This document shows positions 7,768 to 16,094 of a DNA stretch of 50,979 nt, piece by piece (within the stretch, counting starts at the first letter, position 1; each line of letters starts with the position of its first letter). The stretch comes from WYZ-LMO2 sp040514265. Its GTDB lineage: Archaea > Halobacteriota > Archaeoglobi > Archaeoglobales > Archaeoglobaceae. The stretch covers positions 1 through 50,979 of the forward strand of contig JBEVCD010000001.1 in NCBI GenBank assembly GCA_040514265.1, read 5' to 3'. The notes beneath the pieces were generated by a model, which searched no databases, had not been told where the DNA came from, and saw only the letters and a program-made list of their open reading frames with translations. A program made the position numbers and the translations under genes.

Positions 7768-8338
7768 CAACCGCGACTCCTTCGTGTGGAACCTCGCCGA
7801 ATACGTTTCGATGTTTTCGAGGGTAAAGGTGGTCCCGAACAGCGTCAGCCTTTCGGAGATAAAACGCCTAAACCCGGACGGTCTGATAATATCTCCCGGT
7901 CCGGGAGCCCCCTGGAAGGAGAGAGACGTCGGAGTTAGTGCCAGAGTGTTCGAACTCCAGCTCCCCACACTCGGCGTCTGTCTCGGGCATCAGATAATAG
8001 CCCACGTCTTCGGCGGGAAAGTCGGGAGAGTCGAGCCCGTTCACGGTAAAGCCAGCCTGATAGAGCACGACGGAGAGGGGATATTCAGGGGAGTCGCCAA
8101 TCCTCTGAGGGCAGGGAGGTACCACTCGCTAGCCGTGCTGAAGCCGCCGAGGGGTTTCGCCGTCAGCGCGCGGCTTGCCGGCGACGGCATGATAATGGGA
8201 CTGAGGAGCAGAGACGGTAGCATCGAGGGCGTGCAGTTCCATCCGGAGAGTATCCTAACACCGCGCGAGGAGGGTTTGAAGATAATCGGGAACTTCGTGA
8301 GCCATGTTCGTGAAGGTTTGCGGAATCAGGAGCGTTGA
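7751..8338 (+). CDS. trpG: anthranilate synthase component II (glutamine amidotransferase)
   Basis: A 195-residue class I glutamine amidotransferase. The start MIVVIDNRDSFVWN is typical, so an ATG at 7751 was chosen over upstream in-frame starts. The nucleophile is in GVCLGHQ, with SPGPG before it and the catalytic His/Glu in QFHPES. It supplies ammonia to TrpE. It overlaps trpE and trpF, consistent with tight translational coupling of the complex subunits. Confidence 0.95.
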   Translation: MIVVIDNRDSFVWNLAEYVSMFSRVKVVPNSVSLSEIKRLNPDGLIISPGPGAPWKERDVGVSARVFELQLPTLGVCLGHQIIAHVFGGKVGRVEPVHGKASLIEHDGEGIFRGVANPLRAGRYHSLAVLKPPRGFAVSARLAGDGMIMGLRSRDGSIEGVQFHPESILTPREEGLKIIGNFVSHVREGLRNQER

Positions 8339-8921
8339 GGAGCTCGAAGTTGTCGAAAAGTACGCCGACGCGACGGGAGTCGTTGTCGAATGTAGTTCAA
8401 GGCGAAGGGTTTCCCTCGAAAAGGCGAGGGAGATAGTCGGGTGCGCGAGCATCCCCGTTTTCGTCGTTTCGACTCTCGAAAGCTTCGACGCGTGGCTGAA
8501 AGTCGTCGAGTCGACTGGAGCTGAATTCGTCCAGCTGCACGGAAATGAGAGCACAGAAGTGGCTGAGAGGCTGAAGGAGATGGGGATCGTGATTATGAAG
8601 GCTTTTCGCGTGCCAAAGCGGAGTAAAGATCCGGGAGGCGATGCTGCGAAGCTGCTTGAGACCATAAGGAAGTTCGACGTCGATCTGGTACTCCTCGACA
8701 CTGGAAGTGGCAGCGGGGAGCTACACGATCTCAGAGTGAGCAGAATGATAGCGGAAAAAGTCGAGATCGTTCTTGCCGGTGGTCTCAACCCGGAGAACGT
8801 CAGGGAAGTTGTGGAATTCGTGAAACCCTTCGGCGTCGACGTTTCGAGCGGGGTCGAGAAGGGAGGTCGCAAGAGCGCTGAACTCGTGAGAGCATTCGCA
8901 GCAGCTCTGGGAAAGATTTAA
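8304..8921 (+). CDS. trpF: phosphoribosylanthranilate isomerase
   Basis: A 205-residue TIM barrel beginning MFVKVCGIRS, which holds the catalytic cysteine. FVQLHGNE and the phosphate-binding LAGGLNPENV followed by GVDVSSGVE are present. It catalyses the Amadori rearrangement between TrpD and TrpC. It overlaps trpG by 35 bp. The 47-bp gap after its stop is the only real break in the operon. Confidence 0.94.
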   Translation: MFVKVCGIRSVEELEVVEKYADATGVVVECSSRRRVSLEKAREIVGCASIPVFVVSTLESFDAWLKVVESTGAEFVQLHGNESTEVAERLKEMGIVIMKAFRVPKRSKDPGGDAAKLLETIRKFDVDLVLLDTGSGSGELHDLRVSRMIAEKVEIVLAGGLNPENVREVVEFVKPFGVDVSSGVEKGGRKSAELVRAFAAALGKI

Positions 8922-8968
8922 AAATTCGAGTTTATTCCCATTTTCTGGGAGTGTTCCGAGGTGATGGG
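8922..8968 (+). promoter_or_regulatory. trpF-trpB spacer with possible internal promoter and SD
   Basis: The spacer is AT-rich. GATTTAAAAAT spans the trpF stop and could act as a TATA box with a start near 8947. A small inverted repeat CCCATTTTCTGGG follows, then GAGGTGAT 5 bp before the trpB ATG at 8969. This could give separate expression of the tryptophan synthase subunits. Confidence 0.35.
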
Positions 8969-10129
8969 ATGAAGTTTGGAGAATTCGGGGGAAGGTTCGT
9001 TCCCGAGGTGCTCATACCGCCGCTTGAAGAGCTTGAGGAGGCTTACGAAAAACTCAAGGACAACGAGGAGTTCAGAGCCGAGCTCGAATACTACCTCAGA
9101 AACTACGCTGGAAGACCTACGCCCTTATACTTTGCGAGGAACCTGACGAAAAAAGTCGGAGGGGCGAAGATCTACCTGAAGCGTGAAGATTTGCTTCACG
9201 GAGGTGCGCACAAGATAAACAACACAATAGGTCAGGCTTTGCTGGCGAAACACATGGGAAAAACCCGTCTCATAGCGGAAACGGGAGCCGGACAGCATGG
9301 TGTAGCGACGGCGATGGCTGGAGCTCTGCTAGGGCTGAAGGTCGACGTGTACATGGGTAGCGAGGACGTGGAAAGGCAGAAGATGAATGTCTTCCGGATG
9401 AGGCTCCTCGGCGCCAACGTCATACCGGTGGAAAGCGGGAGCAGAACTCTCAAAGACGCTATAAACGAGGCTCTCCGCGACTGGGTTTCCAGTTTCGAAC
9501 ACACGCACTATCTGATAGGCTCGGTCGTCGGACCTCACCCGTATCCGACGATAGTCAGGGACTTCCAGTCGGTGATAGGAAGAGAAGTTAAGAGGCAAAT
9601 TCTGGAGGCAGAGGGCAGACTCCCCGACGCCGTAGTTGCGTGCGTCGGCGGAGGGAGCAACGCAATAGGGATATTTCATCCTTTTATCGATGATGATGTT
9701 AGACTCGTTGGCGTGGAGGCGGCTGGCAAGGGTTTGCAGAGCGGTGAGCATTCAGCTTCACTCTGCGCCGGTGAGAAGGGCGTCCTGCACGGCATGCTCT
9801 CGTATTTCCTGCAGGACGAGGACGGGCAGATAGCAGCCACGCACAGCATCGCAGCCGGGCTCGACTACCCGGGCGTAGGACCGGAGCACGCGTGGCTGAA
9901 AAATACTGGAAGGGCTGAGTACGTAGCAGTGACGGACGAAGAGGCTCTGAAAGCCTTCGTCGAGCTTTCGAGAACCGAAGGCATCCTGCCAGCTCTGGAG
10001 TCTGCTCACGCGATCGCTTACGCGATGAAGATGGCAGCTGAAATGGAGAGGGACGACATCGTCGTCGTCAACCTCTCCGGAAGGGGGGACAAAGACCTCG
10101 GCATAGTCATGGAGGCTCTGTCATGCTGA
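8969..10129 (+). CDS. trpB: tryptophan synthase beta chain
   Basis: A 386-residue PLP enzyme joining indole and serine. The PLP lysine is in HGGAHKINN, with GAGQHG for substrate binding and GGGSNA for the PLP phosphate. Sequence and position next to trpA indicate TrpB1 rather than the stand-alone TrpB2. The ATG at 8969 follows GAGGTGAT; an in-frame GTG at 8951 is less likely. It overlaps trpA by 7 bp. Confidence 0.95.
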   Translation: MKFGEFGGRFVPEVLIPPLEELEEAYEKLKDNEEFRAELEYYLRNYAGRPTPLYFARNLTKKVGGAKIYLKREDLLHGGAHKINNTIGQALLAKHMGKTRLIAETGAGQHGVATAMAGALLGLKVDVYMGSEDVERQKMNVFRMRLLGANVIPVESGSRTLKDAINEALRDWVSSFEHTHYLIGSVVGPHPYPTIVRDFQSVIGREVKRQILEAEGRLPDAVVACVGGGSNAIGIFHPFIDDDVRLVGVEAAGKGLQSGEHSASLCAGEKGVLHGMLSYFLQDEDGQIAATHSIAAGLDYPGVGPEHAWLKNTGRAEYVAVTDEEALKAFVELSRTEGILPALESAHAIAYAMKMAAEMERDDIVVVNLSGRGDKDLGIVMEALSC

Positions 10130-10884
10130 GGGAAAGTCTGGTCGTCTTCATAACGGCTGGCGACCCTAGCCTGAAAGCTAGCCTGGAGTTCATGCTCGCC
10201 GCAGAAAAGCACGCCGACGTCATAGAGGTCGGTATTCCGTTCAGCGACCCCATGGCTGACGGGAGGGCTATACAGAAAGCTAACTACAGGGCTCTGAAGG
10301 CGGGATTCAGGGTTTCGGACACCTTCAGACTCGTCGAGGAGTTCAGAGAGCACTCGGAGAAGCCGGTAGTCCTGATGACCTACTTCAACCCCGTCTACCG
10401 CAGAGGAGTCGACAGGTTCGTAGCCGAGGCGAAGAATAGCGGTGTGAACGCAATGATAGTCGTAGACCTCCCGGTTGAGGAAGCCGGTGAATACATCGGC
10501 GTCTGTGAAAAGCGCGGAATGCAGACAGTGTTTCTCGCTGCCCCGAACACGAGCGACGAGAGGCTGGCTATGATCGACGAGGTGAGCAGCGCGTTCGTCT
10601 ATCTGGTTTCACTTTACGGAACTACCGGAGCGAGGGAGGAAATTCCAGAGACGGCTTTCGAGCTCCTTTCGAGGGCTAAGAAAATCTGCAGGAAACCCCT
10701 CGCCGTAGGGTTTGGAGTATCGAAACCCGAGCACGTGTCTGAGCTGATCGAAGCCGGAGCTGACGGGGTCGTCGTGGGTAGCGCGATAGTGGAGGTTATC
10801 GAAAGATACGGAGAGGACGCCGCTCCCTACGTGGAGGAGAAAGTTAGGGAGCTCAGGAGAGGATTAACCGCTCGAAGACCTTGA
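10123..10884 (+). CDS. trpA: tryptophan synthase alpha chain
   Basis: A 253-residue TIM barrel that cleaves indole-3-glycerol phosphate and channels indole to TrpB. The catalytic glutamate is in DVIEVGIPFSDPMADG, with VVDLPVEEAGEY, SLYGTTGARE and the phosphate site GFGVSKPEHV. It ends the operon. Its last 32 bp overlap the convergent DUF1464 gene. Confidence 0.95.
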   Translation: MLRESLVVFITAGDPSLKASLEFMLAAEKHADVIEVGIPFSDPMADGRAIQKANYRALKAGFRVSDTFRLVEEFREHSEKPVVLMTYFNPVYRRGVDRFVAEAKNSGVNAMIVVDLPVEEAGEYIGVCEKRGMQTVFLAAPNTSDERLAMIDEVSSAFVYLVSLYGTTGAREEIPETAFELLSRAKKICRKPLAVGFGVSKPEHVSELIEAGADGVVVGSAIVEVIERYGEDAAPYVEEKVRELRRGLTARRP

Positions 10885-11977
10885 AGTCTCCCGCAGGTAT
10901 GCGGACGTGGTCGAATATGCTGCCCCTACTCTTCCTTATTTCCAAGCAGTCGACGAGCTCCGCGTACCTCCCTCCGGCAAGCCCGTTCGCTATTACAGCC
11001 GCTCCCTCCGCTGCCTCCTTCGCGACCTTCGCGGAGCACCTGAGCCTTAAGACCTTCACGCTGCAACCGAGTTTCGAGAAGAACTCCTCTATTGCTGCTT
11101 TTGCGTCCTCGAAGAACTCCGGTATGCGCGAAAACCTCCCGCTGAGCACGACCTCTTCGGGAAGCAGCGATGGCAGCAGTGAAGCTACATCCTTTACTAT
11201 GGACTCGATCATGAGCTCGTAACCCTCACCGGAGCGTACGAAAGACTCTATCGGCGTTTGGAAAGGATCTATGCCCGCAAAGTCTGCAGCTCCTCCGCTG
11301 AAGAGCAGAGTTTTCGAGAACTCGCAGCAGTTCGCGATGGCGTAAGCGAGTTCGCCGTCGATGAACCCCGAGCCTAGGTAGGACGGGAATCCAGAGGTTC
11401 CAGCCATAGCGTCTACGACCTTCCCGTTGCTCACGGCTATTGCGGATGTGTAGGCGAATCCGACCTCGACGAGTATGAACGACGTCTCGTCGAACCTTCT
11501 TCCGAGCCTCTCGGCTTGATCCTTTACCGCCAGAGCCACGCTGTAGAGCTTGTCCGAGGTTCCCATGTCTATCCTGTTGAGCTTCCGCCTCTCCGGCACG
11601 GTCGGTAGCTGAATCACGCCGGGGGTGAAGTAGGCGTTGAAGTCGGATTCGCGGAAGAGAGTCATAAGTCTTCGAAGCCCGAGGATCCTGTGTCTCCTCT
11701 TCACGTCACTCTCGCTGACGAAAGTTGCGAGAGCTATCTCCGCGTCGCTCGCTTCCTGAACTCTTTTCAGCGGTATTCCGTACCCACTCGAAACTACCAC
11801 CGCGTCGAACTTCCCGAACTCCTTTTCCGCTGCCTTAAGCCTGTCTATCACGACCTTCGGGTTCTCCGTTACAACGTCGCGGGGTATGGCTTCATCCAGA
11901 ATTACTCCTCTCTCCTCGTCGAACGCGAAGATGTCCACGCTCCTCGTTCCCGAATCTATGCCAGCTGCTCTAACCAT
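10853..11977 (-). CDS. DUF1464 family protein (predicted butyrate kinase-like)
   Basis: A 374-residue protein of the ASKHA fold. It begins with the phosphate-1 type GIDSGTRSVDIFAFDEE, followed by an FSGGAAD segment and a VVLSGRFSR adenosine-type motif. This fits the archaeal DUF1464/COG2441 family, annotated by prediction as butyrate kinase. Substrate and pathway are not established. It overlaps the end of the beta-RFAP synthase gene by 8 bp, so it is probably co-transcribed with it, and is convergent with trpA. Confidence 0.75.
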   Translation of the reverse strand: MVRAAGIDSGTRSVDIFAFDEERGVILDEAIPRDVVTENPKVVIDRLKAAEKEFGKFDAVVVSSGYGIPLKRVQEASDAEIALATFVSESDVKRRHRILGLRRLMTLFRESDFNAYFTPGVIQLPTVPERRKLNRIDMGTSDKLYSVALAVKDQAERLGRRFDETSFILVEVGFAYTSAIAVSNGKVVDAMAGTSGFPSYLGSGFIDGELAYAIANCCEFSKTLLFSGGAADFAGIDPFQTPIESFVRSGEGYELMIESIVKDVASLLPSLLPEEVVLSGRFSRIPEFFEDAKAAIEEFFSKLGCSVKVLRLRCSAKVAKEAAEGAAVIANGLAGGRYAELVDCLEIRKSRGSIFDHVRIPAGDFKVFERLILS

Positions 11978-12890
11978 ACCTTGCCCCCTCGTTGTTAGCC
12001 GAGGCTACGAAGACCCTTCCTGCAATCTCCTCCAGCTCCTTCGCGAGTTCCCTCGCAACCTCCGGAGTCGTTATCGTGTAGAAAGCCGGACCCCACGACG
12101 ACTGGCAACCGCAGCCGGTTCTGGCGATCATCAGCTCTACCCCCTTCTCTACAACCGGGCAGCAGTATTTCGAGCCCTGATACTCGCTCCAGAATTCGCC
12201 GAGGAGGGAGTTGAACATCGTCAGACCTTCGGCGAAGGTATTCAGATCTCCCTCGACGAAGGCAGGAATTATCTTGACGAGCACTATCCTCGAAAGTCTG
12301 TCGGACATCTCAGCCGGCATGGTCTTCAGCGAGGACAGTATTTCGTCCTCTGCTCTCTCCCTCATCTCCGCTATCCTCCTCGCCTCATCTTCAGGGACCG
12401 CTACGACAAACTTCCAGTCTTCGGGAACCTCGCCGCGAAATATCAGCGGAGGAACCATCTTCTCGCGCCGATCAACTCTGAAGCCCCCCTCTACTATGAA
12501 TCCACCGCACCTGAACGCGTGGACACCGAGAGACGTTATCAGCCCCCTCTTCACTATCAGCGCGACGTCCTCCACGCTCCAGCCGAAGTCGAAGAGTTTC
12601 GAGATTCCCATTCCTATGGCGAGTGCTACGCCCGTTACGTAACCCATCCCGGCGAGTGGAGGGACTTCGCTTCTCACCTCCGCCTCGACGCTCACCCCGA
12701 GCTTCTCGGCGAAGAACCGGACGAACCTCTCAGCCCACTTCTCGTTAGCCCTCGCTTCTCCTTCCCTCACCCGAACTTCTATGGGCACGTCCAAAGCGAA
12801 GCCGACGGTTCCGTAGAGTCTTCCCATGTCGCCGGTCAGGTCGAAGTTGCCAGCGTGCAGATGAGCCGGGGCAACTACCTTGACACTCAC
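11970..12890 (-). CDS. beta-ribofuranosylaminobenzene 5'-phosphate synthase
   Basis: About 306 residues of the GHMP-kinase-like beta-RFAP synthase family, which condenses PRPP with 4-hydroxybenzoate or pABA, the first committed step of tetrahydromethanopterin. Motifs are APAHLHAGNFDLTGDMGRLYG, PPLAGMGYVTGVALAIG, SLGVHAFRCGGFIVEGG and GCGCQSSWGPAFY. The GTG at 12890 was chosen because the conserved sequence begins within ten codons of it and a TATA-type box lies about 25 bp upstream; an ATG at 12983 would add unconserved residues. Confidence 0.88.
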   Translation of the reverse strand: MSVKVVAPAHLHAGNFDLTGDMGRLYGTVGFALDVPIEVRVREGEARANEKWAERFVRFFAEKLGVSVEAEVRSEVPPLAGMGYVTGVALAIGMGISKLFDFGWSVEDVALIVKRGLITSLGVHAFRCGGFIVEGGFRVDRREKMVPPLIFRGEVPEDWKFVVAVPEDEARRIAEMRERAEDEILSSLKTMPAEMSDRLSRIVLVKIIPAFVEGDLNTFAEGLTMFNSLLGEFWSEYQGSKYCCPVVEKGVELMIARTGCGCQSSWGPAFYTITTPEVARELAKELEEIAGRVFVASANNEGARYG

Positions 12891-12910
12891 AGCGAAAGTC
12901 TCGGCAGGAG

Positions 12911-12937
12911 TATAAAAATTAGGCGAAAGTTTATTTA
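12911..12937. promoter_or_regulatory. divergent promoter, beta-RFAP synthase / thi4
   Basis: TATAAAAATT at 12911-12920 can serve both strands. On the minus strand its centre is about 25 bp from the GTG of the beta-RFAP synthase. On the plus strand it would start RNA near 12941, leaving a short leader with AGAGGTG before the thi4 ATG. A second plus-strand candidate, TTTATTTA (12930-12937), would give a leaderless thi4 message. Confidence 0.5.
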
Positions 12938-12958
12938 GCAGTGTTAAGAGGTGTGCGC

Positions 12959-13711
12959 ATGGAGTCAGAGATAACTCTCGCAATAATCGAGAGCGCAGCC
13001 GAGGACTGGACAGAGTACGCGAAGTGTGACGTCATCGTGGCCGGAGCCGGACCTTCGGGCTTAACGGCTGCGAAGTATCTGGCGGAGAAGGGTTTCAAAA
13101 CCCTCGTATTCGAGAGGCGTCTGAGTTTCGGCGGAGGAATAGGCGGCGGCGGAATGCTGTTCCACAAGGTCGTGTTCGAGAGAGAGGTCAAGGAGATACT
13201 GGACGACTTCGAGATCCGCTACAGCGAGAGACGAAACCTCCTCGTAGCCGATGCGGCGGAGCTGATGGCTAAGCTTGCTGCGAAGGCTATAGACGCCGGC
13301 GCGAAAGTTATCCACGGAGTCAGCGTGGAGGACGTCATATTCCGCGAAGACCCGCTGCGCGTGACTGGGGTCTGCATACAGTGGAGCGCCGTGGAGCTTG
13401 CGGGCTTGCACGTAGACCCCATATTCGTAGAGAGCAAAGCCGTGGTCGATGCAACAGGACACGATGCGGAAGTTCTGAGCGTGGCTGCTAGGAAAATACC
13501 CCTCGAAGTAGCCATTCCGGGCGAGAGGTCGGCTTACAGCGAGGTGGCTGAGAGGGAGATAGTCGCGAAGACTGGCAGAGTTGTAAAGGGGCTTTACGTC
13601 GCCGGAATGGCGGTCGCGGCTCTCCACAACCTGCCGAGGATGGGACCGATATTCGGCGGGATGCTGATGAGCGGGAAGAGAGTAGCGGAGATAATAGCCG
13701 AGGAAATTTAG
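12959..13711 (+). CDS. thi4: sulfide-dependent ADP-thiazole synthase
   Basis: A 250-residue Thi4/ThiE1-type enzyme making the thiazole moiety of thiamine from NAD and glycine. The dinucleotide-binding loop is VAGAGPSGLTAAKYLAE, followed by FGGGIGGGGMLFHK; STTGHD of yeast corresponds to DATGHD here. The residue aligned with the sulfur-donating cysteine of yeast Thi4 (before MDP) is His151, in GLHVDP. Archaeal enzymes with His here use free sulfide catalytically and are not suicidal. The ATG at 12959 is preceded by AGAGGTG. The stop overlaps the convergent phosphoesterase by 4 bp. Confidence 0.9.
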   Translation: MESEITLAIIESAAEDWTEYAKCDVIVAGAGPSGLTAAKYLAEKGFKTLVFERRLSFGGGIGGGGMLFHKVVFEREVKEILDDFEIRYSERRNLLVADAAELMAKLAAKAIDAGAKVIHGVSVEDVIFREDPLRVTGVCIQWSAVELAGLHVDPIFVESKAVVDATGHDAEVLSVAARKIPLEVAIPGERSAYSEVAEREIVAKTGRVVKGLYVAGMAVAALHNLPRMGPIFGGMLMSGKRVAEIIAEEI

Positions 13712-14394
13712 AGCCCGCTTATCGCCGCCCTTATATCATCTATCGTTCCCAAGTATACGACCTCATCTTCTTCAATCGCGTAAACCTCTATTCTGTTCGC
13801 CCTCCGCAGTATCGGCGACAAGAAATCGCCGCTAAGCACGTCGCTACCCAATACGAGGGGAGAAAAAGCCGGGACTACGACTATCCTCCTGTCGGCGACG
13901 AGGTAGCACGGGTAAGAGTAGAGGGCTCCCCTGACGCGAACCTTTATGCTCGGGTGTTCGTGACCCATCACTATCCTCTCGCAATCGCACTCTCTGTGCC
14001 CGTGAACGATGCAGTATCCGGCGACGTTCGAGACCTCCTTCAGCTCTATTCCGTACTCCGCGAGTATCGCAGCAAGAAAGTTGTCGTGATTTCCCCTCAC
14101 GACTTCGAGCTCCACACCCTCGCCTCTCACGGTTTCGACAAAGGTCCTGACGTCTTCCCACTCGTAGGGTAGGTTCCTGCTGAACTCGTGCTTCAGGTCT
14201 CCGGCGACGACAAGCTTCGATATATTATATTTTCTTATTATCCGCTTTACGTTCCTGAGAATCTCCCCTATCTGCATCTTCGGAATCGCAACGCCGCTCT
14301 CCTGCATGACGTTCTCTATGCCGAGGTGCAGGTCTGCGATTACGGCAGCGTCTCCTATCAGGCAAACCCTCTCCGGAGTCAGCGTGAAGTTCAC
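13708..14394 (-). CDS. ICC-like metallophosphoesterase (COG1407 type)
   Basis: A 228-residue calcineurin-like phosphoesterase. Metal-ligand motifs appear in order: AVIADLHLGIE, VVAGDLKH, VVRGNHDN, CIVHGHRE, and MGHEHPSI. Length and motifs match the archaeal ICC-like group, whose substrate is unknown; bacterial homologues sit with DNA helicases, suggesting a nucleic-acid role. The start is GTG at 14394, about 25 bp from a shared bidirectional TATA box. Confidence 0.85.
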   Translation of the reverse strand: MNFTLTPERVCLIGDAAVIADLHLGIENVMQESGVAIPKMQIGEILRNVKRIIRKYNISKLVVAGDLKHEFSRNLPYEWEDVRTFVETVRGEGVELEVVRGNHDNFLAAILAEYGIELKEVSNVAGYCIVHGHRECDCERIVMGHEHPSIKVRVRGALYSYPCYLVADRRIVVVPAFSPLVLGSDVLSGDFLSPILRRANRIEVYAIEEDEVVYLGTIDDIRAAISGL

Positions 14395-14414
14395 GTGGTA
14401 ACTGTAACGAAAAC

Positions 14415-14423
14415 ATTTAAAAT
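14415..14423. promoter_or_regulatory. bidirectional TATA box, phosphoesterase / ATPase
   Basis: ATTTAAAAT, centred at 14419, is close to palindromic. The GTG of the minus-strand phosphoesterase is 25 bp away and the ATG of the plus-strand ATPase 24 bp away. The whole 48-bp intergenic region therefore appears to be a single symmetric core promoter giving two leaderless transcripts. Confidence 0.55.
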
Positions 14424-14442
14424 CCTTTTACAACCTAAAGCG

Positions 14443-15006
14443 ATGTTCGTATTGCTCTCCGGTCTCCCCGGCAGCGGTAAGTGCAGGCTCATCGAGTCCG
14501 TTCTCAACAATTTCGACGAGGTTATCTGGATTACAACGCTCACGAGCGCAAGCTTCGTGAAGAAGAGAGTCAAGAGGAACATCTGGATACTGGATACGAT
14601 AACGTGGGGTAGAAGCAGCGTGGACGACAGGGTGATAGTTTCGAACCCCATAAACCTCAACGAGGTAAGTCTGGCTATTTCGAAGATTCTGGAAAAGATC
14701 GACGGTCGTTACCTGGTGGTCCTGAACTCGATTTCCGGTCTTTTAATATACCACCCTCACCAGAAGCTCGTGAACTTCCTGCGGACCGTGATGGGGAGGA
14801 TAGAGGCAGAGGACGGTAGAGGGATCTTCACGCTCGTTAAGGGGGCACAGGAGAGGAGTGTCGAGATAGCAGTTTTAATGTTCTTTCCGAACGTTCTGGA
14901 GGTCGAGGGTCGGATTAGAGTTCTGAAGTCCGCGGTTCCGATGGAGAAAAACGAGTTCGAGTTCGAGGAGGGAAAGGATTTAATCTTGAAGATGCTCGAA
15001 ATGTGA
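14443..15006 (+). CDS. small P-loop ATPase, RecA/KaiC-like, function unknown
   Basis: A 187-residue protein beginning MFVLLSGLPGSGKC, a Walker A motif at the extreme N-terminus. YLVVLNSISGLLIY has the pattern of a RecA/KaiC-type Walker B with the acidic residue replaced by Asn. A C-terminal EFEFEEGKD follows. The ATG at 14443 was chosen: upstream in-frame sequence lies antisense to the phosphoesterase, and the TATA box is 24 bp before it. It resembles archaeal RecA-superfamily proteins of unknown function. It is probably co-transcribed with the DUF362 gene, 1 bp downstream. Confidence 0.6.
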   Translation: MFVLLSGLPGSGKCRLIESVLNNFDEVIWITTLTSASFVKKRVKRNIWILDTITWGRSSVDDRVIVSNPINLNEVSLAISKILEKIDGRYLVVLNSISGLLIYHPHQKLVNFLRTVMGRIEAEDGRGIFTLVKGAQERSVEIAVLMFFPNVLEVEGRIRVLKSAVPMEKNEFEFEEGKDLILKMLEM

Positions 15007-15007
15007 C

Positions 15008-16093
15008 ATGGAAAGGCTGCTGTTCGTTGACCCGTTCGCCCCTGTTACCGACCCCAACAGGTGGTACCAGCCGAAGTACAGCCTCGTTAACAAACTTAAG
15101 AAGCTGATCGACGAGAGCGGAATACTCGAAATAATTTCCCCCGGCGATATCGTAGCCGTTAAAACGCACTTCGGTGACTTCGGGACTACGAGAACGCTAA
15201 GAAGTGTTTTCGTCCGCACCGTAGTTGAGAAAGTGATCGAGGCTGGCGGAAGGCCCTTCGTAACGGAAACCACCGGACTTGGACTGACAAGAGACAGGTC
15301 TACAGCCTACGGAAGACTCAAGATCGCGGAAACGAACGGCTACACTCAGCAGACCGTGGGAGCGCCGATAATCATAGCCGACGGACTCCTCGGCTTCGAC
15401 TACGTCAAGGTCGGTGTAGACGGGAAGTATCTGAAGGAAGTATGCGTCGCCAAGGCTATAGCCGAAGCCGACGCTGTGATTTGCTGCACGCACTTCAAGT
15501 TGCACATGCAGTCGGGCATCGGCGGTAGCATCAAGAACGTCGGCGTAGGTTGCGTTGCGAAACCCTCGAAGTTCGATGTCCATGTCGCGGACTATCCGTC
15601 GATAAACGAGAACTGCACGAAATGCGACAAGTGCGTCGAGGTTTGCCCGGGCGGCGCGATAGAGAACTACCGGGTGGTGAGGGAGAGGTGTCTGAAGTGT
15701 CTCGGGTGCGACGAGGTCTGCGACTACGACGCCGTGAACGTGAGCTGGCTCACGGGGAAAGACGTCTCGGACAGAATAGTCGAGTGTGCGAAAGGTGTGC
15801 TCAGAGTCAACGACAACTTCGCGTACATAAACTTCCTCATCGACGTAACCCCACACTGCGACTGCCACCCGTTCAGCGACGTGCCAGTCGTGAGAGATAT
15901 CGGAATCCTTGCAGGCAGGGACATCGTTGCGATAGACGCCGCATCCGTAGAGCTTTACGAGAGAGAGTCGAAGATCGGCGAACTTCCCGAAGACAGATAC
16001 TGGAGCTGGACGGACCCGCACGGAATGCTCAGCTACGCCGAGGAACTGGGGCTCGGTAGCAGGAATTACGAGATAGAGAGGCTGGAAGTTTAG
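15008..16093 (+). CDS. DUF362 protein with two [4Fe-4S] ferredoxin motifs
   Basis: A 361-residue iron-sulfur protein. The N-terminal two thirds matches DUF362, with AVKTHFGDFGTTR and a CCTHFKLHMQSGIGGSIKN segment. A ferredoxin-like insert has CTKCDKCVEVCP and CLKCLGCDEVCDYDAV, sufficient for two [4Fe-4S] clusters. A cysteine- and histidine-containing TPHCDCHP follows. The family is common in anaerobic archaea and bacteria but its reaction is unknown; an electron-transfer role is inferred. Confidence 0.85.
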   Translation: MERLLFVDPFAPVTDPNRWYQPKYSLVNKLKKLIDESGILEIISPGDIVAVKTHFGDFGTTRTLRSVFVRTVVEKVIEAGGRPFVTETTGLGLTRDRSTAYGRLKIAETNGYTQQTVGAPIIIADGLLGFDYVKVGVDGKYLKEVCVAKAIAEADAVICCTHFKLHMQSGIGGSIKNVGVGCVAKPSKFDVHVADYPSINENCTKCDKCVEVCPGGAIENYRVVRERCLKCLGCDEVCDYDAVNVSWLTGKDVSDRIVECAKGVLRVNDNFAYINFLIDVTPHCDCHPFSDVPVVRDIGILAGRDIVAIDAASVELYERESKIGELPEDRYWSWTDPHGMLSYAEELGLGSRNYEIERLEV

Positions 16094-16094
16094 T

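Noticed and set aside
11886..12938. Large plus-strand open frame opposite beta-RFAP synthase
   Set aside because: It is a shadow frame: the minus strand encodes a clear conserved enzyme, and the plus-strand translation has no recognisable motif.
14188..14442. N-terminal extension of the small ATPase
   Set aside because: The in-frame extension is antisense to the phosphoesterase and the Walker A motif should be near the N-terminus; the promoter lies just before 14443.
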